Assembly: GCF_014892515.1 (NCBI RefSeq)
Contig: NZ_JADBGR010000068.1
Span: forward strand, 18,902-82,901
Direction: 5' to 3'
Source of the DNA: Myceligenerans pegani
GTDB taxonomy: Bacteria; Actinomycetota; Actinomycetes; Actinomycetales; Cellulomonadaceae
DNA length: 64,000 bases
Every line of letters starts with the position of its first letter. Within the stretch, counting starts at the first letter, position 1. The notes beneath the pieces were generated by a model. That model was not told the origin of the DNA and ran no database searches. It saw only the letters and a list, made by a program, of their open reading frames with translations. The position numbers were made by a program, and so were the translations under genes. Of the stretch, positions 24,350-32,616 are shown piece after piece.

Positions 24350-25738
24350 TCAGCGGGCCGAGAGCTCCCCGTCCTCCGCGACGCTCACCGGGATGGCGTC
24401 GCTCCACACGAACCGCGGTGCGGCGCTCGCCGGATCGAGCACCGTCATGACCCGGGCCGTGTAATCGCCCTCCGGGATCGGGGCCCCGGCGCCTTCCGCG
24501 GTGCGCCGGCAGGAGTTCATCGGGTACGAGTACGCGTAACCCCACCCGTCCCCGCCGGTCACCGGATCCAGCGTGGGACCGGGATACCCGTGCCCGACCA
24601 GCACGCCCTCGTCGAACAGGATGATCGTCGGAGGCGCGTACGGGAGGTCCGGGTCACGGTCGCCGTCCGTCAGCGTCACCGGGATCTGCCAGCGCCCGAG
24701 GATCGTCGTCACGGCGACGTCGTGCAGGTCGAACGTCCATCGCTCGTCGGCGGAGGACTCGGCCAGCACGGTCTCCTCGGACGCCAGGCAGCCGACGCCG
24801 GACCAGGTGAGCCAGTCCGGCTTGAACTCGTCCCAGTACACTTCCGGGTCCACCGACGGCCCGCCGCCGACCGGGCCGCCGGCCCCGTCGGCGGTCTCGA
24901 GCTCCACCGGCTCGCTGAGGTACAGGGCGGAGTCCGCCCCGTGCGCCCGCACGGCCACCCGGACCTCGAACCGCCCCGCCTCGCGCACGTGCTGGTACCG
25001 GTCCTCGTCCCAGGGTTCGTCGGCACCTTCCGTGGGCAGGCAGCCCGTGACCGGCTCCGCACGAACCGGCCCCCACCACTCCCCCATGTCGGCCTCGGCG
25101 ATCCCGTAGTTCCCCTCGCTCGAGAAGTCCCAGCCCAGGTCCACCACCGTCCCGTCCTGCGACCAGACGAGGAACGGCTCCTGGACCGCGTCACCGATCG
25201 CCTCGCCGGAGATCGTGGCCGGGACCCACCAGCCTTCCCGCTCCCGGTAGGCGGCGGGCTCGCCTGCCATGTCGACCTGCAAACCGGCGACCCCCGTGGG
25301 CTCCGCGACGTCCTCCAGTTCCGCGACGGACATCCCGCAGTAGGCCCCGCTCCCCTCCCAGCCGTCGGGCACGTACCCGTCCTGGTACTCGACGGTCACC
25401 CCGTCCGGGATCTCGCCCTCGGCCCGGTCCGGGCCGGGGCTGACCACCGGCGGCGCGGTGCTCGGGTCGCCCGGCAGCGGCGCCGGCTCACCCTGGATCC
25501 ACTCGGCGGCCTGCGATCCGGTCACCGCCAGCACGCCCGCCAGGGCGAGCGCGGCGGCGGTCCCGCCGGCCTTGGCGACGCGGCGACGCCGCACCCGGCC
25601 CCGCAGGGTCGGCAGCCCTTCGGCGAGCGCGGCCTGCCCCTCCGGGCGGACGCCCGCGCCGTGATCCCGCAGGAGGCCCGACAGCGCGGCGCCCTCGTCG
25701 GGTGTGGCCCACTCGTCGTTCGTGGTGGTGGCGCTCAT
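24350..25738 (-). CDS. Uncharacterised membrane-anchored protein, partner of the ECF sigma factor
   Basis: A 462-residue protein with a cytoplasmic N-terminus of about 58 residues, one transmembrane helix (about 60-78, TAAALALAGVLAVTG) and a large extracytoplasmic domain containing six or so cysteines in pairs (AYCGMS, TGCLPT, VGCLAS, NSCRR) and many Trp residues. The ATG at 25738 overlaps the sigma-factor stop by 4 bp. A one-helix protein directly after an ECF sigma gene is the usual place for an anti-sigma factor, but the zinc-binding anti-sigma motif (HxxxCxxC) is absent. It may be a different kind of sensor or a surface protein co-produced with the sigma factor. Confidence 0.7.
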   Translation of the reverse strand: MSATTTNDEWATPDEGAALSGLLRDHGAGVRPEGQAALAEGLPTLRGRVRRRRVAKAGGTAAALALAGVLAVTGSQAAEWIQGEPAPLPGDPSTAPPVVSPGPDRAEGEIPDGVTVEYQDGYVPDGWEGSGAYCGMSVAELEDVAEPTGVAGLQVDMAGEPAAYREREGWWVPATISGEAIGDAVQEPFLVWSQDGTVVDLGWDFSSEGNYGIAEADMGEWWGPVRAEPVTGCLPTEGADEPWDEDRYQHVREAGRFEVRVAVRAHGADSALYLSEPVELETADGAGGPVGGGPSVDPEVYWDEFKPDWLTWSGVGCLASEETVLAESSADERWTFDLHDVAVTTILGRWQIPVTLTDGDRDPDLPYAPPTIILFDEGVLVGHGYPGPTLDPVTGGDGWGYAYSYPMNSCRRTAEGAGAPIPEGDYTARVMTVLDPASAAPRFVWSDAIPVSVAEDGELSAR

Positions 25739-26373
25739 CGTGCGCTCCCTCCTTCCAGGGCGGCGTTCGTGCTGATCGTGCTGATCCGTCGCGTGCCGGG
25801 CGCGGTCGCCCGTCCCGGACCGGTCTCGCCGTCCGGCCCGCCGCCGCTGCCGAGCAGCTCCCGCAGCACGGGCATCGCGGCGTGCAGATGCCGTTTCACC
25901 GTTCCTTCGGTGACGCCGAGCTCCGCCGCGATCTGCGGCACCGTCAGGTCCTCGTAGTAGCGCAGCACCACGCACGCCCGCCGCCGGGGTGTGAGCTGCT
26001 TCAGCGCGGCGCGCACGTCGGCGCGCGCGGCGGCCGGGACGTCCGCGCCCCGCACGCTCGCGTCCGCAGCCAGGAGATGGTGCACGCCGAACCACCTGCG
26101 CCGGCGGCGGTACCCGTCCAGGAAGAGGGTCATGATCGTGCGCCGCACGTAGCCCTCGACGTTCTCCACCGGCGAGCCCACGTCCAGCGTCGCCATCCCG
26201 CCCGTGCCCGCCTGCCGCGGCCGCCGGAACTTCGAGTACACCTTGACCAGGGCGTCCTGGACCAGGTCCTCGGCCTCGCGGCGGTCCCCGACCAGCATGT
26301 AGGCGTGACTCACCAGCGCCCCGCCCCGGTGGGTGACCAGTTCGGTCAGTTCGGCGTCCCACCCCGCCGTCAT
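25735..26373 (-). CDS. ECF sigma factor, SigE-like subgroup
   Basis: A 212-residue protein. Region 2 is AYMLVGDRREAEDLVQDALV, with a basic, aromatic stretch after it; region 4 is LKQLTPRRRACVVLRYYEDL, then IAAELGVTEGTVKRHLHAAM, the HTH that reads -35 elements. A 30-residue Gly/Ala/Pro/Arg-rich tail follows. Start ATG 26373 has GGAG 7 nt upstream and fits homology; an ATG 21 codons earlier is possible. The gene is coupled to a membrane-anchored partner whose start overlaps its stop. Its regulon and signal are unknown. Confidence 0.85.
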   Translation of the reverse strand: MTAGWDAELTELVTHRGGALVSHAYMLVGDRREAEDLVQDALVKVYSKFRRPRQAGTGGMATLDVGSPVENVEGYVRRTIMTLFLDGYRRRRRWFGVHHLLAADASVRGADVPAAARADVRAALKQLTPRRRACVVLRYYEDLTVPQIAAELGVTEGTVKRHLHAAMPVLRELLGSGGGPDGETGPGRATAPGTRRISTISTNAALEGGSAR

Positions 26374-26501
26374 GGCCGGCTCCGCATGCTCATCACGTCT
26401 CCCGGGTCCCGGCGCGGGCCTCTCCCGCGCCTCCACCCGCCATGACGCTCCGCGGGGCCGGAACCGTTGACGCTACCGTGCCGGTTGCGAGGACGCCCCG
26501 G

Positions 26502-27122
26502 CTACAGATCCAGCTCCGACCGCTTGAACTTCTCCCGCAGGAACCGGCCGTGGTCGTCCAGGGCGTCCAGCGCGCGGGAGTACACCGCGTCGCGGATCCG
26601 GCCCGCCTCCTCGGCCAGCAGCTCGAGCTGTGCCACCAGCTCACGCTGCGGACTCGTGCCGCCCCGCACCTCGACGCGCACGCGTCGGGGCAGGTCGAGG
26701 TAGCGCCGCAGCGACGTCGGCAGGTAGTCCCCGACGATGGACTCGACGAGGTACCGCTGCTCCGGCGCCCCGGCGAGTTCGTCCCACCGGGCGACGATCT
26801 CGTCCAGGGCGACCAGCAGCCGGTCGGCGGGCTCCCGCGTCCCGGGTTCCAGTCGCGCGGCGGCTCGCCGGATCTTGGCGACGCCCTGTTCCACCTCCTG
26901 GGCCGGCGCTCCCGCACCCAGCGTGACCGTCAGTGGCGGTTCCCCCGGCATGACGAGCGCGCCCACGGCGTACGCCCCCGCCACCACCGCGAGCCAGAAC
27001 TCGCCCAGTCCGACGGTGAGCTGCGCGGCGACCGCGCCGACGCCCAGTGCGGTCCCCGCGAGGTTCTTCCTCGAGCCCACGTACCGGCCCACAGGGCCGT
27101 CCATGAACTTACTGGTAGCCAC
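26502..27122 (-). CDS. XpaC-like membrane protein
   Basis: A 206-residue protein with two adjacent transmembrane helices near the N-terminus (about residues 22-40 and 42-60) and a long helical cytoplasmic region rich in Arg, Glu and Leu (VEQGVAKIRRAAARL, RLLVALDEIVARWDELA). Order and size resemble XpaC-type proteins encoded with TelA. Start GTG 27122 overlaps the upstream VWA gene by 14 bp and has AGGAG about 5 nt before it; ATG 27104 is less well supported. It is the last gene of a four-gene minus-strand operon. Confidence 0.65.
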   Translation of the reverse strand: MATSKFMDGPVGRYVGSRKNLAGTALGVGAVAAQLTVGLGEFWLAVVAGAYAVGALVMPGEPPLTVTLGAGAPAQEVEQGVAKIRRAAARLEPGTREPADRLLVALDEIVARWDELAGAPEQRYLVESIVGDYLPTSLRRYLDLPRRVRVEVRGGTSPQRELVAQLELLAEEAGRIRDAVYSRALDALDDHGRFLREKFKRSELDL

Positions 27123-28707
27123 GGATCTCCTGGAACGCTCCGGCGAGATCTCCGTTCAGCGCGTCGAACACCTGGCCGCCGCTCAACTCGGCGACGCGCG
27201 TCAGCTCGTCCACGTCGCCGTCGCCGAACAGCACGACGAACACCGGGATGCCCCGCGCGTCCGGTCCGAGCCCCGCGTAGTAGTACTCGAAGTCCGCCGC
27301 GTCCGAACCGTTGGCGTTCTCGCCGTCGGTCATGAGCACGATGGAGACGAACGTGTCGGGCCGTTCGGCGCGCTGCGCGACGGCGACCTCGTAGGCCTCC
27401 CGGAGCGAGTCGTAGATCGCCGTGCCACCCTCGGCGTGCAGGCCGTCCGTCACCGACCGGATCTCCTCCAGCGCCCCGCTCTTGTCCGTCTCCGGCACGT
27501 CCACCACGGTGGGCGCACCGGGCACGTCGTCGAACGGCAGCAACGTGATCCGCTCACGGACGCGGAACTGGTTGAAGGAGCCGGTCGTCGACGTGTCGGC
27601 CCCGGACAGGCCGGACAGCGACGCCTTGAGCGCGTCGATCCGCTCGCCCGCCATCGAGCCGGACGTGTCGAGCACGAACACCGACTGGGACGGTGCCCGG
27701 ACCGTGTCGAGGTACGTGGAGATCAGCGCGTTGGCGACGTCGATCGTGCCCGGGAACGGTGTCTCGAACAGGACCTCGTCACCGAACACGCCGCCCGTGT
27801 CGACGCCCGGTACGGCGGGCCGGCGGTGCACCTCGCGCACGATCCGCTCCTGCACCTCGGGCGTGGTGAGCCAGTCGGTGAGCGCGTCGAACTTCTCCTT
27901 CTTCCCGGTCGCGCTCTGCAGCAGCGTGAGCGGGTAGTCGGAGGTGACGACCCCGTCCGACGGCGTCACGATCGTGGCGGGCGCCCCACCCAGCTCGAGG
28001 CCCATGAGCACGGACTCGTAGTTGATCAGGCCGTCGACCGTGTCCGGCTCCGAGACCACCTTCTCGGCCAGCCAGCCGGAGGACCCCGCCGTCAGCTTCT
28101 GCGCCGAGAAGAACTTCGTCATCTCCGGCGTGACCGACTCGATGTCGCGTTCCTGGAGCGCCGTCCCCGTCCCGGACAGCGCGGTCGCCACCGCGACCAG
28201 GGCGCTGAACCCGGAGTTCGACGCCGCCGGGTTCGTCATGCCGTACGTGAAGTCCCCCGCCGCGGCCGCCTCGGCCAGCTCGGCCCAGGTCGGCGGCTCG
28301 GCGTCCCAGCCGAGCCGCTCCGCGACGTCGGAGCGCAGTCCCAGCACGACCGGCGAGCTCATGATCCGGACGCTCTCCGAGATCTCCTGGCCCGCGCCGG
28401 GCAGCAGGGAGAGGTACCGGTTGTTGGGGAACCAGGTCGCGTCGTACCTCCCGGCGGCTCCACCGGACGCGACCAGTTCGGTTCCCTCCAGCGTGCCGGT
28501 GTACTCGAACACCACCTTCACGCCCGTCTCCTCGGCGGCGTCCTCCAGGATCGGGACCATGTCCTTGACCTCGCTGCCCGCGAGGATCCGGAGGGTGTCC
28601 GGGCCGTCCGGCAACGCGCCGTCGTCGGCCCCGGGGACGCAGCCGGCGAGGAACAACGTCGCGGAGACGACGGCGGCGATCCCCGCCGGGAGACTCCCTC
28701 GCCTCAT
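27109..28707 (-). CDS. Lipoprotein with substrate-binding-like and VWA domains
   Basis: A 532-residue exported lipoprotein. The signal peptide ends in lipobox LAGC with Cys23. Residues about 35-330 resemble a type 2 extracellular solute-binding protein (LRILAGSEVKDMVPILEDAA; a TWFPNNRY hinge; NPAASNSGFSALV), and residues about 340-530 are a von Willebrand A domain with the MIDAS motif DTSGSM and a later TDGENANGSD. It should bind ligand or protein in a Mg-dependent way at the cell surface. Start ATG 28707 overlaps the end of telA by 4 bp. VWA and solute-binding folds in one lipoprotein next to TelA form an unusual combination. Confidence 0.82.
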   Translation of the reverse strand: MRRGSLPAGIAAVVSATLFLAGCVPGADDGALPDGPDTLRILAGSEVKDMVPILEDAAEETGVKVVFEYTGTLEGTELVASGGAAGRYDATWFPNNRYLSLLPGAGQEISESVRIMSSPVVLGLRSDVAERLGWDAEPPTWAELAEAAAAGDFTYGMTNPAASNSGFSALVAVATALSGTGTALQERDIESVTPEMTKFFSAQKLTAGSSGWLAEKVVSEPDTVDGLINYESVLMGLELGGAPATIVTPSDGVVTSDYPLTLLQSATGKKEKFDALTDWLTTPEVQERIVREVHRRPAVPGVDTGGVFGDEVLFETPFPGTIDVANALISTYLDTVRAPSQSVFVLDTSGSMAGERIDALKASLSGLSGADTSTTGSFNQFRVRERITLLPFDDVPGAPTVVDVPETDKSGALEEIRSVTDGLHAEGGTAIYDSLREAYEVAVAQRAERPDTFVSIVLMTDGENANGSDAADFEYYYAGLGPDARGIPVFVVLFGDGDVDELTRVAELSGGQVFDALNGDLAGAFQEIRGYQ

Positions 28708-29894
28708 GCCTGGCCCTCCGGCTTCGCCCGCTCGAGGTACGCCGACGCCTCGTCGAGGCGCTGCCGCAGGGCGGTCACGGTCTGCCCCATCGTCTCGACG
28801 GCCTTCGCCTTGTAGCCGTCGACGGCGTCGATGGTCTCGTAGATGTTCGTGAACGCCGTCTCCAGCGCCTGGACGCTCACGCTCGGGTTCGTGGCCTGCT
28901 CGGCCACCCGCGCCGAGTTCTGCTTCAGCATCTCGGAGGTCGCCACGATGATGTTCGACGTCGTGCTGCTGAGCGCGTCGATCTGGTCGAGGACGAGCTT
29001 CTGGTTCGCGAGCGCCTGCGCCACGATCACCGCGGTGCGCAGCGCGGAGACCGTGGTCGTCGTCGCGCGTTCGACGCCCTTGACGAGTTCGGCGTTGTTC
29101 TTGCGGACGACGTCGAGGGCCATGTACCCCTGGGCGGAGACCGCGAGCTGGGTGAGCAGGTCCTGGTGCTTCTGGCGGACCTCGAAGAGGACGTCGGAGG
29201 TGAACGCGTCGGCCTTCTCGGGGTCGACGGCGCGGATGCGCGCGATCTCGTCGACGAGCGCCGTGTCGAGCGCGGCGGTCAGGGTCGCGTACTCCTGCAG
29301 CTTGGTCATCGTCTCCCAGAGCCGCGCCTTCTCGCCCTCGACCGCGGCGTTGTCCTTGAGCAGGGTGTCGGAGCCGCTCTGCAGCGCGCGGATGATCCGG
29401 TCGAGCTGGCCCTGGGCGGAGACGTAGCGGGCGAAGTAGCTCTGGAGCTGCTTGCGGAACGGCAGCAGGTCGCGCAGGAACTTGCCGAAGCCGCCGTCGG
29501 CGGCCTTGGCCGGGTCGAGCTCCTCGACGGTGAGCCGGAGTTCCACGAGTGACGTGGCGACCCGGCGCTGCGGATCGGTCTCGGTGCCCCGGCCCTGGGC
29601 CGCTTCCAGCGCGGCCACGGGGCGTTCGAGCATGCGGCTGGTCACCGAGGCGGCGGCGCGGATGTCGTCGCGGCCCATGGCCGAGACGTCCTTGACCCTC
29701 GCGGCGAAGTCCGGGTCCCGCGGGTCGAGGCCCGTCAGCCCGCTGACGAACGTGCTCGCCCGTTCGGCGAGTTCGGCACGGCGCCCGGCCTCGAGCGGGA
29801 CGACGGCCCCGGCCTGCTCGGGCTCGACCGGCGCGACGGCGGCCGGGGGTTCCAGTACCAGCGGCGCGGGCTCGGGGGAACTGCTGTCGTTCAT
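28704..29894 (-). CDS. TelA-family protein (toxic anion resistance family)
   Basis: A 396-residue, mostly helical soluble protein. After an acidic/Pro N-terminus it carries the TelA-type core: KFLRDLLPFRKQLQSYF, a segment on handling of damaged or stressed envelopes in relatives, SGSDTLLKDNAAVEGEKARLW and TALDTALVDEIARIRAVD. The family was named for tellurite resistance; its biochemical role is unsettled, but it associates with XpaC-like proteins in stress operons. It is encoded between a membrane-anchored binding protein and the VWA lipoprotein, with a 4-bp overlap to the latter. The symbol telA is not assigned because function is unproven. Confidence 0.83.
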   Translation of the reverse strand: MNDSSSPEPAPLVLEPPAAVAPVEPEQAGAVVPLEAGRRAELAERASTFVSGLTGLDPRDPDFAARVKDVSAMGRDDIRAAASVTSRMLERPVAALEAAQGRGTETDPQRRVATSLVELRLTVEELDPAKAADGGFGKFLRDLLPFRKQLQSYFARYVSAQGQLDRIIRALQSGSDTLLKDNAAVEGEKARLWETMTKLQEYATLTAALDTALVDEIARIRAVDPEKADAFTSDVLFEVRQKHQDLLTQLAVSAQGYMALDVVRKNNAELVKGVERATTTTVSALRTAVIVAQALANQKLVLDQIDALSSTTSNIIVATSEMLKQNSARVAEQATNPSVSVQALETAFTNIYETIDAVDGYKAKAVETMGQTVTALRQRLDEASAYLERAKPEGQA

Positions 29895-29928
29895 CGTGGT
29901 CCTCCGGGGGTGCCGGCAGTGCGTCCGG

Positions 29929-31092
29929 TCATTGATCGGCGGTGGGGTGCTCGGTCGGCGCGGACGTGTCGTACCGCTCGGCGATCTCCTGGATCATTCC
30001 CTCGAGCGACTCGTAGGCGGGCGGTTCGACGACGTCGACGGGCGCGGGCGGGACGGGAACCCCGCTCTCCTCGAGGACGGAGGTGAACACGGCGGCGTCG
30101 TTCGGCCGGAAGCCGTACGCCGCCTCCAGGCGGGCCAGCGCGTCGTCGTCGGTCAGCAGCCTGCCGACCTGGTCGCCGGCGTCGGTCAGCGAGACCAGCG
30201 AGTGCTTGGACAGGATCGTCGGCGCGGGATAGAGCAGGACCATGTCGTCGGTGATCGCCGCCGCGGTGGCCTCGTTGAGCTGCCGGCCGAGGAACTGCGC
30301 CTCGTAGGCCATCACGAGCGGCTTGGAGCCGATGCCCTGGCTGAGGTAGTCCTCGAACGGCGACTCCGAGCTGTCCGCGGAGTAGCCCTGCTTGAGGAAG
30401 AGGGCGGACATCTCGTCCAGCACCTCGTCCTGCTGCCGCGCGCCGCTCACGATGTTGTCGCCGTTCGCCACGTACGAGGCGATGGCGAGGTACATCGCCG
30501 CGGAGTTGGAGGTGCGGATGTCGGTGCTGGAGATGAGGATCGAGCGCGAGCTCGGGTAGGCGTCGTCGGCGCCCTCCAGCTGGTTCCAGCGGGTGTCGTC
30601 CGCGACCAGCTCGAGGTAGGCGTGCATGTCGAGGGTCCACATCCCTGCGTCGGACCGCCTGGCGACGCCCGCCTCCTCGAGCAGTTCGGCGATCGGCTCG
30701 AAGCTGGCCACGACCATCGGCGAGTAGAACGGCGCGTGGACCGTCTCGGCGCCCGTCACCTCGCGCGCCTTGTCGGCGGCGGGGGCGGACGAGGGAAAGA
30801 CGAAGTCGACGCCGTCCAGGTCGACGCTGGTGGCGATCTGCCGCGAGCCCGCCGTGGTGACGCGCACGTCCAGGCCGTGCCTCGCGAACTCCTCCCTGAC
30901 GCGCGGGTCGTCGAAGAAGGGCTTCTTCTCCGAGCCGATCACGCCCGTGACGACCGTGAGGTCGCCGCCGCCCGCCGCGGGGCCGCCCGGGCCTGCCTGC
31001 ATGCCACGACCGACGATGATCGCGACGACGATGCCGATCACGAGCACCGTCGCAAGAATCAGCCCAACGGTTCGCCTGGTGGTTGCCGCCAT
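29929..31092 (-). CDS. Membrane-anchored substrate-binding-like protein
   Basis: A 387-residue protein with one N-terminal transmembrane anchor (about residues 9-28, LILATVLVIGIVVAIIVG), a Gly-rich linker and an extracytoplasmic domain that looks like an ABC-type solute-binding fold (LTVVTGVIGSEKKPFFDD, VDFVFPSSAPAADKA, SKPLVMAYEAQFL). There is no lipobox. It is the first gene of the operon with TelA, the VWA lipoprotein and the XpaC-like protein. A TAAGGT box at 31146-31141 on the minus strand could be its -10 element. With no permease in the operon, uptake is unlikely; sensing or scaffold roles are more plausible. Confidence 0.72.
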   Translation of the reverse strand: MAATTRRTVGLILATVLVIGIVVAIIVGRGMQAGPGGPAAGGGDLTVVTGVIGSEKKPFFDDPRVREEFARHGLDVRVTTAGSRQIATSVDLDGVDFVFPSSAPAADKAREVTGAETVHAPFYSPMVVASFEPIAELLEEAGVARRSDAGMWTLDMHAYLELVADDTRWNQLEGADDAYPSSRSILISSTDIRTSNSAAMYLAIASYVANGDNIVSGARQQDEVLDEMSALFLKQGYSADSSESPFEDYLSQGIGSKPLVMAYEAQFLGRQLNEATAAAITDDMVLLYPAPTILSKHSLVSLTDAGDQVGRLLTDDDALARLEAAYGFRPNDAAVFTSVLEESGVPVPPAPVDVVEPPAYESLEGMIQEIAERYDTSAPTEHPTADQ

Positions 31093-31176
31093 ACCCCGCC
31101 CCGGATCGTGCCCGGACGTGGTCCGCCGGGCTGCGATCTCACCTTATTTCTGGGCACATGGGGACGGAAGGAAAGT

Positions 31177-31209
31177 ATGGTTGCGCCACGGTGAATTCCG
31201 GGCAACCAT
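31177..31209. terminator. Weak candidate hairpin between the coxG-like gene and the binding-protein operon
   Basis: ATGGTTGC at 31177-31184 pairs with GCAACCAT at 31202-31209 around a 17-nt loop, just after the stop of the coxG-like gene on the minus strand. It could terminate that operon or be a protein-binding site. Confidence 0.35.
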
Positions 31210-31235
31210 CTGGTGCCTCTGACCGGGGAAGTCGC

Positions 31236-31706
31236 TCAGGTCAGTTTCTTCTCCAGGCAGTCCGTGAAGCGGCCGAGCATCGTGGTGGAGACCTCCTGGA
31301 CCAGCCCGCGCCCGATGCTCGCGACCTTGCCGCCGATCTGGAGGTCCGTCGTGACCTCGACGTCGGTCGCCGGGCCGCCGTCCGCCCGGGCTGCCCCGGG
31401 ACGGAGTGCGACGACGGCCTCCGCGCCCGCCGTGCCGTTGCCGCGCCTGTCCTTGCCGCGGGCGGAGAGCACCATGCGGCCCGACGAGCCGTCCTTCGCG
31501 AGCGACTTCTCCCGGAACTCGCCCTCGCCCCGGAACGTCAGCGAGATCGGGCCCAGCTTGATCTTCACGCCCCCGGTGAACGCGTCGCCGTCCACCGACG
31601 TGACCTCGGCGCCGGGAAAGCACTCCGCCACGGACTCGACGTCGTCGAACGCCGCGAACGTGGTGGCCACGTCCGCGGGCACGGTGAAGCGGTGGGTCAG
31701 TTCCAT
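31236..31706 (-). CDS. CoxG-like SRPBCC-family protein
   Basis: A 156-residue protein of the CoxG/SRPBCC fold: LTHRFTVPADVATTFAAFDDVESVAECFPGA at the start is the typical opening, followed by alternating beta strands and a C-terminal helix VQEVSTTMLGRFTDCLEKKL. CoxG proteins recruit CO dehydrogenase to the membrane or quinone pool in carboxydotrophs. It is the final gene of the cox-like minus-strand operon, 22 bp after the FAD subunit. It lacks an obvious long hydrophobic tail, so membrane recruitment is less certain here. Confidence 0.82.
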   Translation of the reverse strand: MELTHRFTVPADVATTFAAFDDVESVAECFPGAEVTSVDGDAFTGGVKIKLGPISLTFRGEGEFREKSLAKDGSSGRMVLSARGKDRRGNGTAGAEAVVALRPGAARADGGPATDVEVTTDLQIGGKVASIGRGLVQEVSTTMLGRFTDCLEKKLT

Positions 31707-31728
31707 GGGCGCACTCCTCCGGGTGGCG

Positions 31729-32616
31729 TCACTGCGGGTGTCCCGCCGCCGCGAGCACGGCGCGCCGGGCGAGCACGGTCGCCAGGTGCCGCCGGTAGTC
31801 GGCGTCCCCGTTGAGGTCCGACGGCGGACTGGTGCCGTCGGCTGCGGCGGCGCAGGCCGCGCCCACCGCCTCGGGCGTCGGCGTCACTCCCGCGAGCGCC
31901 TCCTCGACGGCGCGCGCCCGCAGGGGTGTCGGCCCCATGTTGGTCAGGCCGATCCGCGCCTCGGAGATCGTCTTCCCGTCGGCCAGGTGGACGCAGGCCC
32001 CGACGGCGACGACGGGCCACTGCTGGGCGGTGCGCACGAACTTCTGGTAGCCGGCGCCCCAGCCGGGGTGGACGGGGAAGCGGATGGCGACGAGGAGTTC
32101 GTCGTCGCCGACGGCGGTCGTGAACAGGTCCTGGAAGAAGTCCGCGGCGGGCACGACGCGTTCGCCGGAGGGCCCGGCGATGACCATCTCGGCCTCGAGG
32201 GCGAGCGCGACGGCGCCGCAGTCCCCGGCCGGGTCGGCGTGGGCGAGGGATCCGCCGAGGGTCCCCCGGTGCCGGATCTGCGGGTCGCCCACCTCCGCGA
32301 CGGCGTGGTGGAGCAGCGTGAGCTCCTGGCGGATCTCGTCGGAGGCGAGGATCTCGTGGTACGGGGTCATCGCGCCGATCTCGATGGCTCCTCCTCCCCC
32401 GGCGACGGCGCCTCCGCCGCCGATGTCGCGGATGCCGCGCAGGGAGTCGATGCGCCCGAGGTCGACGACGAGGTCGGGCGCGTTCAGCCGCATGCGCAGG
32501 ACGGGCAGGAGCGACTGGCCGCCCGCGAGCACCTTGGCGTCGTCGGCCTGTGCGAGGAGCCGGAGGGCTTCGTCGACGCTGGTGGGCCGCGCGTAGTCGA
32601 ACGCTGTGGGGATCAT
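31729..32616 (-). CDS. FAD-binding medium subunit of a xanthine-dehydrogenase-family hydroxylase (CoxM-like)
   Basis: A 295-residue protein with the FAD-binding PCMH fold: VLAGGQSLLPVLRMRL near residue 30 and the RHRGTLGGSLAHADPAGD loop near residue 110, both contacting FAD in CoxM and related subunits. It passes electrons from the 2Fe-2S clusters of the small subunit towards the acceptor. Start ATG 32616 overlaps the large-subunit stop by 4 bp. With the CoxS and CoxL partners upstream it forms the three-subunit molybdenum enzyme. Confidence 0.9.
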   Translation of the reverse strand: MIPTAFDYARPTSVDEALRLLAQADDAKVLAGGQSLLPVLRMRLNAPDLVVDLGRIDSLRGIRDIGGGGAVAGGGGAIEIGAMTPYHEILASDEIRQELTLLHHAVAEVGDPQIRHRGTLGGSLAHADPAGDCGAVALALEAEMVIAGPSGERVVPAADFFQDLFTTAVGDDELLVAIRFPVHPGWGAGYQKFVRTAQQWPVVAVGACVHLADGKTISEARIGLTNMGPTPLRARAVEEALAGVTPTPEAVGAACAAAADGTSPPSDLNGDADYRRHLATVLARRAVLAAAGHPQ

